Origin: Capitulum mitella
Taxonomy: Eukaryota > Arthropoda > Thecostraca > Pollicipedomorpha > Pollicipedidae
DNA length: 64,000 nucleotides
Assembly: GCA_030062745.1 (NCBI GenBank)
Contig: CP099844.1
Location: 8,455,551-8,519,550, forward strand
Reading direction: 5' to 3'
The notes below the pieces were generated by a model. The model searched no databases. It was not told the origin of the DNA and worked only from the letters and a program-made list of their open reading frames with translations. Positions 13,701-25,700 of the stretch are shown piece by piece (positions within the stretch are counted from its first letter, which is position 1; every line of letters starts with the position of its first letter). Both the position numbers and the translations under genes were made by a program.

Positions 13701-16700
13701 CCCGTAGAAATCAGAGGGATCAGAAAATGGCCAACTTTGAGGCCTCGGCAATGCGTTAAACTTTCGGAAATCCTGCGCCGATTATTTTTAAATTGACCTT
13801 CAAACGTGCTTTAAATGTCAAACGTGTAACGACACGTCTGCCCTGGAGCGGTCCGTGGCCCGCCGACAGTGTCGGCGACGGCCGCTGGAGCTGCTGGTGG
13901 CATCGTTAAAAGATTATCTCGTCGCTCCGAGCTCTGAATAGAGCCAGGCCGTTTAGCCGCCTGATGCCGTCAAGATGAACAAGACGACGTCATGCAAGCT
14001 GTTACCGCAATGTCCCTTTGACGTTGATGTTTTAATCATTCGTTTCGGTTCTCCATGATGTCGATATTTTGATTCCGTCAGGCCGCCCTTCATTTTCTTC
14101 CATTACGTTCATTAATTCTAGGTTCACTTCAGTTTCTATCTCCATTTCATTCATTCATTTACCCACATTCAGCGACACTCAATGTCATCAGTTTTGTGAC
14201 CTCACGGGGGAGCCGCAGCACCAATACATGCGGAAGGCAAAGCCCCGTTCATAAACTGACCTGTAAGACACACCAGGTTATCTCGGCCGGCACATTTTGC
14301 CAAGTGGCGTTCATATACTAACCTGTGACGCCACCCACGTTGCCTCGACAGGCACACCAGGTTACCGTGTAGTTTAGAAGGTACCAAGTAGTAGTACCGG
14401 GCAGCGAGGTAGTTGAGTAGTAAGCAAATAGTTTAGTGGTAGTAAGTCTCTGGCGGTATGGCGGTCTCCATCGGAAAAAATCGGCCCGGTCCAATACACC
14501 CAGCATCGCACCAAATCGCACCAGAGGCTACGATTTGTCTCAGCAGCGCAATGATCGACGAAGTTCAAATGGCTTTCGAGAACTAAACTATTAACATTGC
14601 CCCAGGGATGCTATCTCGGAAGCTCCCGAAACAGGCTCGCGAACGAGGCTCAGATCCTGGGGATTTATTTCACAGTCTCTGTTCTTTCGAAACCGCAAGG
14701 GCACACATCCCAGTTCCATGTACACGTACATTCTAGATAAGTCGTACTTGTTCGGGAAAGTCGGTCTTCTGCAGTCACCCAGTGTCCGTGTGGACATTAT
14801 ACATATCCGCACCATTCTGCTTCGGTAATCATGTCACGGAGAGCAGAGCCTCACCACGTGTGCACCAGGAAGCGCTACGTGGCCCCTGACAGGCATGAGA
14901 ATGTATCGCTTGGAATACCGGCGTGAAACCCGATACTCCTTTCTGCATTCCTTTTGTTTTATGATGAAGTAAATCTTCTTCTCACATCTTCGCTTTAGTA
15001 TTGCATCAGTAAACAAATTCCTTTCAGTGCTTTTCCTGTTGATTTCTCATGCAGTTATCTGAGAACTATCTGGTTCGTCTCACGCACATCGAGCCGATGT
15101 GGTGCTCCATCACTGTTGTCGATAACATGAAGCTCCACTTGCTTCTGCTTTTCTTAAGATAATTTCCAGTAGCGTCAGCCCTGGTAATCTAACGTCGTCT
15201 TCTGGCGCATGCAAAGCCAAGAAAGACAAAGAAATCAGTCCCATGGCTTAGTTGACTCACTGAAATATTATGTTCCACCATTGCAAAATTTTATACAGTT
15301 AGTGTTTTTGGGTATGGAAACCGTCAACCAGTCCTAGATCGTATGTACAGGTATAGTATGCCTTTGGTATGCTCACTACCTGGCTGAAACTCTCTGACGA
15401 AACTCATGACGTGTGAGCGAGTATTGCTGTGGCGAACATGCGGGTGGGCGAGAGTGAATACAGTGCTGAATGAAAATTCCCTCCTTTTGCTCCACTAAAG
15501 ACCGTCTGAGACAAAACACTGGGCAGCGTCTGCAGGAATCACCGAAGAAACTGGCACAAACGATATGAACTCTAGTATAACCATGGCTTGGGATTTTCTA
15601 AATTAATTAAGAGGCCTCAGTTGGATTTTTGATCATTTACCTCCCAGCAATATCACAGGCCCAAAAATAAAATCTCTGAAACGTGGGAATATCCAGTTCG
15701 TCCCAACTCCCAAGTTATCCTACCGTGAACATAACTATTACGCCAAGCATGACCCATTCTTCATGCAGGCAGTCGTTGGAACGGACAGTGGATTCCATCA
15801 ACCTCAACATTCCACAACTGGTAACAAGGCGCCCATAAAAGCCCATTCCTCGCTTCTACGGGCGCTCTTGCGCTCCCTTTGCAGTAGATAATCTGACATG
15901 GACGCTAGGCTCATTTGGTATGGGCAGTTTTTGTCAATCCCTTTTTTTGTTGAAGCAACACTTGCATTACACCTGTTTCAAAACATCTCCAACTTTTCGA
16001 CGTCAGACCACGGCTCTTTCAGGAGACTGGCTAGGTCTGCTGTCCAGCCAAACCACAGTTTGGACCGCTGGTCGCTGGCACTTTGTCTAGTTGTCTGGTT
16101 GTCTAGCCGGTTGTCAGGCAGATGTTGTGCAGACTGCTTGCTGCCAGCCTCAGCCGGTTGTCAGACAGAGGCCGTTTGGACCGCGGGTCGCTGGCACCAG
16201 CTGGTTGCAAGACAGGGACCGTTTTGGTCGCTGGTCGCTGGCACTAGCACCTAGGCCACCTCTGACTGACAGGCAGAGGTGGCCTTGGCGCTGATCGCGG
16301 ACAGAGAGACCCACGCCGCTGCACCATGAGACGATGACATCAGCTCTTGTTTGGCCCGTCGTCGTCTGCTGTCTGGCCTTGGTAGACGGATGACTTGCAC
16401 GGTGATTACCAGCTGGTCTGTGACCCCGATGTCGACCGCCCTGGCGCCACGCCATGGCCTCGGATGACTTCTGGTGGCTGACACGGTCCGTTAACTTCTG
16501 ATCGATGTCGCACCTCGGTGAAGCAAAAAACAGGTCCCCACAGTCCTGACTACAGACTCCGGTAGTTCCGACTAGAGGTGCTAACAGCACAGATTCCCGC
16601 AGTCTCGACTACAGATCCCGGTAACCATGTCCACAGGCCACGGCAGTCCTAATTGCAGGCCCCGGCAGTCCTAACTACAGGTCCCGGCAGTCCTGAGCAC

Positions 16701-19700
16701 AAGTAGCAGCAATCCTGACTGAAGGTCCCAGCAATGCTGAATACATTCCCCGGTAGTCCCGACTACAGGTTCTGGCAGACTTACCAGCCGACGTACCCAT
16801 GCTGCACAGGGTAGACATTGCTCATTTAGGCAAAACTACACATGGGCCCGTCCTTTGAAAAGGGGAATAGCTTTCGGGGAAATATCAAGCCGAGTAGTGT
16901 GACCCTGTATGTGCTGTTAGAGTGCTTCCAAACGAAACAGGAATGTGACACCTGTATACATATCTCCACACATTATAGACATTTCGTTGGCGTGAATCAA
17001 ATTCGCTGCAAACGGCAAACTGTCCCACGTGAAATAACTCGGAATACACAGTACGTTTTTCTTTAAATGCTGAAATGGCTAGGTTGTGTTGCGGCTACGT
17101 CCTTGTCGTGACTGAAAGCCAATAACACGGACCTAATACTGCCCCAAGAGAATGCAATCATTCTGCTGTTACCGGCCAACTCGGACGTTCCACAAATTGC
17201 GGAGGCCAGGCTGGCCCTCTGGCAAGACGATTGGAGTCGGCTCGATCCTCCGGGAAAGCCTATGCAAGGCTTCGTGGGCCGCTTTACGACCACATCAAAC
17301 GCCCGATGCCCCCACCAGCGGAATCCGGGCTTCAGAGGTGCCGTGCTTTACGATGTTTTACTGCGGTTGCATATCTATTCGGAGTTAGTGAAGTTTTTAG
17401 AGAACAGTCCATTTATACAGATGAAGTAAAGGCAACAATAATGCAAACAAAAAGCATTATCTACATTGAAATATCACTGTTGCGTTTAAAGACTCTGCAA
17501 CCTCTGGACAATTCGGTGGCTGCTGACTGCACGGCAGCTTGAAGATTTAAATGTAATTTTTGATGGCTGGAGATCCGGAAGGACATTGGAAGTGTCTAGA
17601 CGTTCCACTTCTCATGTTTTTCAGCATTATGAACGTTAACATCCGCACCCCTTTCCAGTGCGCGTGTTAACGTTCAATAATGATTGCACTTATATAGATA
17701 CATATATGTACTATAAGTATATGTATACACAGCAAGAACAGTTTCAATCCACGTTGAAAACAATCTAAATGCAGATGCAAAGATCACACTGCTGTCCTCT
17801 TAGAGAAGCTGTAAATAAACAGTATGCCCTACTTTTTGATACAAAGAACTGCCACTGCTTTTGATCATTTTACAAACCCAGCCGTGTTAATTTTCTGGCT
17901 CATTGTCATGTATGCTGCCTCGATCGCTCGTTTGTTTTCTTTGTTTTTGCATGAAGCTAGATTGGTAGAATTGCACTTATAAGAAAGAACACATAAGAAC
18001 AAAACATAAGAGGGTTGTGGTAAACCACACGCCATACAGTGCATTTGTCGCTCACATTGAACGGTCAAACAACCTAACGAACAGGGGTATCTCTACCATA
18101 CCAGCACCATACAAAAAAAACAGAAAACAGACGAGCGATCGAAGCAGCATACATTGCAACGAACGAAACGATTAACACGAGCGCAGGGTCGTGAAATGGT
18201 CAAAAGCAGTCACGCGGTGGTTCTTAGTATCAAAAAGTAGAGTGTATTAGGTATTTCCTTACAGATCCTGTAGGAGGATAGCAGTGTGATTTCTGCACAC
18301 GCATTTCGAAATTCAACGTGGTTTGAAACTGTTCTTGCGGTGCGGATTTCTTTGAGTGATGGACTTTAACCTGACACCCCTGGCTTGTTTTCGTACCCGC
18401 GACCGTCTGGGGGTGTCGAAAAGGGCATCTCTTGTTATCTCAGGATCTAACCGTTGGATCTGAACCGGACTGCCACCAACCGATAGCCCTGAATCTTGCG
18501 ATTCGGAAAATACTATTTAAGCCTTGTTCGCTTGACTGATGACATCGCACATCACGTAGAACGCATAACACGACGTCAGCAAAACTGACACCGGTTTGTA
18601 TGTACAGCATATCATCGGCAACACGGGTCTTAAAGCCTGCAGCTGGATATTAAATGGAAGACGCGATCTTATATTTATTATTAACGTGTTATAACGTTAA
18701 AAAATGTCCGGTCAAGGTCAACGTGGTGCAGGTGAAATATTGGTTTTAATTAACATGCCAAAGATCGATACTTACTCGCAGCCGTTTTGATCCACGTCAC
18801 AAAAAGGACTGAACTAAAACGTTCCGATGACCACTTTTGCATTACCTGCGTTTCATCCAGTCAAGGTCAGCCTAGGTCAGGTCAGATAAGGTTGGCACAC
18901 TTTTCCTGCCAAAAAGCAATAATTTCTCGCTAGGGTTCCTAACTGAGCCAAATAATGGTCTGGAATGGCATCTCGTGATAATCAAATCTGCTCTATCTGC
19001 TGTTCATCGGGTAAGGTCAAGCCAGGTCAAGACAGAAAGTTATTTTTTTGACTAGGGACAATAATTGCTCTCTGCTGCTATTGAACAGTCTTCCACAGAC
19101 AATGCTTTTCAATTCGCTTTGACATCTACCTATGACGTGGCCTGACATGACCTCACGTTGCTTTTGCTGAACCTTGCTAAGAGGCGCATATAGATTTGCT
19201 TGTCTGACTTCAGCAATGAGGAAAGTTAGCGACAATCACTTCTATTACCCACTATGCAAATCATGTCATATTGCCATCATGCATATGGCCTAGCATGACC
19301 TCTAATGCTGACGTGGTACTGTTGCGTATCCTTTTGGGGGCCGTGGTCTCATGAAAATCTAAAGAATCCATGCATTACATTCGCGATTATTATAAAGAAC
19401 AAGGAATGTTCATGCCACCACCCGAAGGGGCGAAAATATGAATGCAATGGTTCACTTATGACGTCATATCTGCATGGTCTCACTTAGCATGGAAATGGTT
19501 TTGATGTCAGAATATCTTAAGCTGATTAATGAAAAGCTACTGAACGTTTGGTTGGGCTGCATCTAACGATTCAGAAATTATTCACAAAAACCGAGGTGGT
19601 AGCCATGTTTGACGTCCTCAGGCGGGCCCAGACTAATGCTGACAAAGACTGTATAACGTAGAAACGTCCCTCTTAAAAAAAAAAACAATTTGTGTCAGTG

Positions 19701-22700
19701 TAATTGTATTGTCAATATTCTCAGGAAGATACTCATGAACTACGGACTCTATTGGCATATAAACGAATAAATCAGTACGTATATACACAGGTTTTGTTTT
19801 ACTACAATTGATTATTTTGAAGACGCCGGGAGAAGTGTTTTGCTGTCCTATGTTTGAAAATCTTCCACACAAAACTCAGACCAATACTGGGGTATTTTTA
19901 GTTTTGGAGTCACTCGTGCAGAGGCGCACACGCAGTTTGCACAGAAGCACCGTTCCTCTGCATGCACGTCTCAGCGCGGTGACGGGGACTCCGGACAGTG
20001 CGACTGATTTTGTCCCGGTCCACCGCCGAAGCTTACTCGTCCACAATTCGCCCCAGCTGCTGCTCGGGTGTTTGTTTGAAAATGCGCTTTATTCTTGGTC
20101 AGAAAATCATTGACATGTTTTGACGTTTCAAACACAGACGTATCAAAGACCGAAGTTTGCCTGATCTTTTTTACTAGAGTCCGGTACATATCGGGATCCT
20201 GGCTTGTTTTCATCACGGACGTAGTGTGTACAGGTACAGTCCAGGGCGGAAAAGTCGGTTCAGTTTTTACGAGAACTTAAAAAAAAATATCTGGCCGTCA
20301 AGAGGCAGCACAAATAATCCAGATGGCGTCTTTTTTAGAAATCCTGTTGAAAAGAAATAGAAGGCGCCAGAGTATTTTCCTATCAAATTACTTTATTGAA
20401 ATGCTAAGGATACCTGATGGCAACCGCAGGACGTCTCGTTTGTTCGACGGAGTTCCGGAAATTGGCAATTTGGTGACTGAGCTGTTCCCCGCAACGTAAA
20501 GAATGCTATCAAATTTCGCAGAGAACATCCAGCAAGAATCATTTAAAATACATCATTGCCTTCTCGATATCAGTAACTCATATTCCCCAGGCGCTTCAAC
20601 ACCGAACAGCGGCAAAAGCCTCTGGGCCGTGTGATTTAGTAGTGAGCAGGTAAAACGACATTCAATGTTCGCCATCCTCAGCTGTCGTAATGTACTCATT
20701 GCGAAACATGGATTTCTGTTTCAATCAATCAAATAAAATGAAATCAGTCAATCAAATCGGACAGGAAATAATAAAAAAACAATCAATATCAATGCATTTA
20801 CCTTACTGCTGCATGTTCAAGGGATTCGAACCAGACTTCGCCTGGGGGAGGGAATCAAATCGGTTTTTCCACCTCGGCTTTTCGTGAGTAACTTTTGAAT
20901 CGTCAGGGCCAAACCAACCAAGCTTTCTGTACCAGTTCATCAATCAGTTCTGCATATTCTGGCAGAACTATTCCCATGCTAGGTTACGGCCATAAAGATA
21001 TGTCATAAGTGAACCTTTGCATGCATGTTTTCGCCTCTTCGGGCGGTGGCGCGAACATGCCTCGTTTTTTATAATATCTGCAAATGAACGTATGGATTAT
21101 TTGGATTTACGTAGGATATGGTCCCCAAAAGGATATACAACCATGACGCGCCAACATTAGAGGTCATGATAGGTCACATGCACGATGACAATGGGACCGA
21201 TCTGCATTGTGGGTGATAGAAATGGTTGCCATTAACTTTCCCTATCGTTCAAGACAGACCAGCAAATCTATATGAGCTTCTTAGCAAAGTTTGCCCAGTG
21301 CAACGTCAGGTTGCGTCAGGTCACGTCATAGGTAGATGTCAAAACGAAATGAAATACAACATTGTCTGTGGAATATCGTTCAATAGCAGCAGACAGCAAT
21401 TATTGCTCCTAGTCAGAAAAGTGACCTGGCTTGACCTTACCCGATAAAGAGCAAATAGAGCAAATTCAGTTATCACGATAAGTCATTCAATATGCTGCAA
21501 TAAGTCACTTTAGTTCCGTATTTGAAGTTATTAAGAATCCTAGCGAGTAATTATTGTTCCTTGTCATGAAGAATAATACCACTTTATTTGACCTGAACCA
21601 GACTGACCCTGACTGGATGTAAAACAGGTAATGCAGAACTGATCATCAGTAGGTTTCACCTCTGGCCTTTTTATTACGTGAATCAAAACGACTGCAAGTA
21701 TCGGTCTTTGACATGTAAAGTAAGACCAATATTTCACCTGCACCAGGTTGACCTTGAGTCGACATTTTGACATTTTGGCATGCTCCTGACTCAGGAAATC
21801 GTGACCATTCGTTTGATACACAGCTGAAGGCTCTAAGACCAGCATTGCCGATAATAAGATGCTCGAACCGGCGCCAGTTTTTCTGATGTCGCGTCGTGCT
21901 CTTTACGTGATCTGCGACGTCATCAGTCACGTGACCAGGGCTAATGTAATATTTTCTGAATCACAAGACTCAGGACTATCGATTGGTGGTAGACCGGCCC
22001 ATATCCGACGGTTAGATCCTGAGATAACAAGGGGTGCCCTTTTTGACGCCTCAGGCGGCCGCGGGTACAAAAAGGCGGTGCCGGGCGGTGCCGGGGTTAA
22101 GGACAAAGCGAGACTAACATTTTTAACTAGGCATTTGAAAGCAGCTGTTGACTTAAGATGCACGGCACCCATCAGTAAATTGCTGCCATAAGCAACTTAC
22201 ACATACATACATAACATAAGCAACAAGAATGTTTACGGAAACACAAAAATCTATGCATAACATCATGCCATCCTTTCCGGCGTTCTCGCCAAACCTTTTT
22301 AATTTGCAAAATAGTCTGAACATTAAACTATGACCATTTGTAATGAACTTTAGGTACATGGCAGCCAGCTCAACATGCAGCCAGTTATGCTGACCAGGAA
22401 CGATGCCAAACGCCCCGCAGCATGGAAGCATGATGCAAGGGCTGAGTACCTCACTCTCGCGGCCTTCACGGGACCGAACTCGCGAGGTTTTCGGCAGCGT
22501 TGTCTGGTGGTGAAATACAGCGGCTGCAATCAGCAGAGCACCAGCCGGTGCGGCCGACAACGCCGCCGCGCCAAGGGAGCTGCGTCACTCCTCCGTCGGG
22601 GCCGATCGGCTGCTGCGTCGGTTCCGGCGGAGACCACCCAGCTGTTGCGTCGATGCCGACGGGCCGACCGGCTGCTGCGTCGGTTCCGACGGAAACCACC

Positions 22701-25700
22701 CAGCTGTTGCGTCGGTTTCGGCGGAGCCCGTCCGGCTATTGCGTCTGCTCGGACGGGGCGGCCGGCTGTCGCGCCGGTCCCGAGGGGCCGGCGGCCAATG
22801 AGTACCGCCGCTGCATATTTTCCGCCGCCGGGCTCCATTGGATGGTAATCGGCGGCGACAGGACCTACAACGTCGCGTCGCGGCCGAGTGATGGCCGGCG
22901 GGCGCCCGCGGCGCCGGGGACGGGCGCTGAATTTGCCGCCGCGGCGCACCGTTCGAAACCAGTGAGCCGCAGGGAACCGCTAATGGTGCCGTCAAGCGTC
23001 CGGCCGGCTCTCAAGATGCTCAGTCGTCCCGTGGCGCTGGCGCTCCGGGACCTGGACGACGGCCGACCCAGGTCAGCCCCAGGGAGGGACCACGTCGTCT
23101 TGCCGGACGACGCAGCCGCAGAGGAATTACAGGTTCCAGCAGTAGCCAGTGTGCCATTGCATTTACATACATTCCGTGGCGCAAAGCTAGTGTGATAATA
23201 ATTCCTTCATGTATCTCCGTCATAAATTTGTTTTATCACTGGGACATGCAGCATAAGAGTGGGGAAGGGGAGGGGCGTCCTCATATTGGTTGCGTCTCTA
23301 ATCCACCGCACGTGGTGCGGAGGCGGTGATTGGCCAGCTGGCCAGTAAACACGTCACGTTCGCACGTCTTTGGCGGACGATCGCCTTCGTTGTCCGTCGG
23401 AACGGCCGCCACGGCTATCGACATCCCATGAAACGCGGTTTGGTGCCAATTAGGTCCTATATGGAGACAAATTAGCGGAGCTCAGCTGTGGCGCGCCTTG
23501 GGTAATTTGATATCACGGGCTACGCCGAGTTGCCATTGTTCAGGCTTCCTCTTGTGGAAATTACGCTCCCTTGTGCTGCCATGAAATCAGTTCAGTACAT
23601 ATGACGCACGCTGCATAAAATGTGCTTGTAATATGCTTTGTGGATCTTACGCCTTGATTTTTATTTTGATATTTACGTTTGATTTTACGACACACACGGT
23701 ACTTTATTTACGGTATTTACTCAACATTTTTACTCACGGTATTTATTCAACATATTGACCTCAATTTGACATACGTTTCGAGCTTTTCAGGGTGTTTGCG
23801 TTAATGCTTGCATCAACTGCGAAGCGAACGCCGGAGGAGAACATGACAAGGAGTTATGGGATTGTAAATACTCTTGCTTCGTGTTTTCTTTGCGTTTCAT
23901 ACATTACCTACATGGGATGAACTGGAATGTCAGTCGTATAGAGGACTACATAGCTCCCAAATTACGTCGCTCTAGACATGAACCTCGTCACAAACAGCGT
24001 TCAGATCAATGACATAGCCAGAGATGGCCAAGGAAACCATGGCCCGTTCTTGGGATTCATTTTCATTATTTCATTATTTAATCATTACATTGTTTTACGC
24101 ACTGCAAGTAATATGAATTCCGGGACTAGAAAATGAAGCGGCCGAAATCCGAGAAGTTCTCAGAGCAGTGTTGAGTTTTGAGGTGGGAGCGTAGGTTCGT
24201 CTTGGCCCTCTTCTTGGTGACATCCTGGCCACACCTATGGTTCATATTGGCTATTGCTGAGGTACGTATTCGGACGAGCCAAAGGCGTCTTTTATTGAAC
24301 AAAAACGACCCATTTGTTTTCCTTGAAGTTGCGTTTCGGACCGAGCCTACAACGTCAGAATTTAAGCTGGCGAAATAAATTGACCTTATCATTAACAGAA
24401 AATTACTTTGTGAGGTGCATGACAAGTGAGAGCTACTGCTTTTTATGTAATGATGGAAGCAAATTTTAAAACGTTGTTTGACATATTTTCCTTTCGTGGA
24501 TTTCGCAGAACAAACGAATACCCATCGATCAATTTCAAGACTTTTCGCCCGAGGAGTTGCAAGTTTATGCGTCACGCGCGCCCAATATGTTGTTCGCTAC
24601 CATTACTGAGCAGTTTAGGAACACTAATAGAAAACAGGTGCGAGCAACGCCGGAACATACAGTCCAATCGCGGCCCAGGGCCCAGTCACACCGCGTCCAC
24701 CTCCCGTTTTACGGCCATAAAACGCTTTTGACGGGCACGATGCATAACCCTAAATTCTGTCGCGGAAAAATCGGCTCCGATTCGATTTTTCTGGCCGGCA
24801 GCGGTTGTATAAACACTCCCTGTGCTTTAACCTTTGAACTAGAAATCGAATTGTAAATCCGTACATGAAATGCCACATGAAGGCAGAATATTTCGCTAGC
24901 AAAGATATCACTAAATTGTTAAATATTGGGTTGTGTCGTTCGTCACAAAGCAAGACGAACGTACGATATTTTGGCGAAAGGAGTGTTTTCAATCATCACA
25001 GTCTATTTGGGACCATTCGCGTTTTTTTCGAACCCAGGCCAGCCAAAACTAAGTTAAATTAAATGACACTGGTGCCACCATTGCGCTGGCGACGGTGGCA
25101 CCACCCCAACGGTGGTTACAACTTTTATCTAGCCGAAAAGTGCTTTTGGATCGTAGCTCAGTTCTTGAGTGAGGTCAGGCTGCATCATGTATGTCCAATG
25201 CCCATCCGTGGTGGCTGCATGTATGACATTGCGGAATCAAGCCGCCATGTGTCATTGCACGTGAAACATGCATTTCCTTCCGAGGAATGTCGTTCGGGGT
25301 AAAGAGCCGCAAGCCCGCTCCGACAGACCAGCCACCAGTCCCACTCAAATTTAGAGTTATTCCACTGACACAACAACGCCAGATACTGAGCGTGTGGCGC
25401 AAAATGTCTTGCTGCCATACGTCGGCATCATGCACTGGTGCTTTAGCCGGGCACAGACAAAACCATGTTGGTCTCCTTAACCATCTGCGGACAGACAACA
25501 CCAGAGGCCTCTGCGATTACTTTTACCGCCTGCTGACCGCTCAACGTTTAGGGAAGTTTAGTTCCGCCTGAAGCGCCTTCAGGGTCCTATTAACATGCGA
25601 ATCGTTTAATCGTGCTGTGAGGGATTTTGTGTACTTTATGGAGGCGAGTATTTTTCACACATTGGCCGCCGACGGCCAGCGATACATGGTCTCCTGATTT

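Noticed and set aside
20821-20845. Perfect B box (GGTTCGAATCCC on the minus strand)
   Set aside because: No A box at the right distance; it sits at the fuzzy border of the family C copy 2, so I did not call a SINE.
22375-23195. 157- and 231-codon open frames in a GC-rich block
   Set aside because: They overlap a ~31-bp minisatellite, are open on both strands, and match no known protein.
24126-24575. 149-codon minus-strand frame ending in TNLRSHLKTQH, reminiscent of a BED/C2H2 finger of a hAT transposase
   Set aside because: Only one Cys and the final His can be placed; the zinc-ligand set is incomplete and no transposase core follows. Too weak to call.
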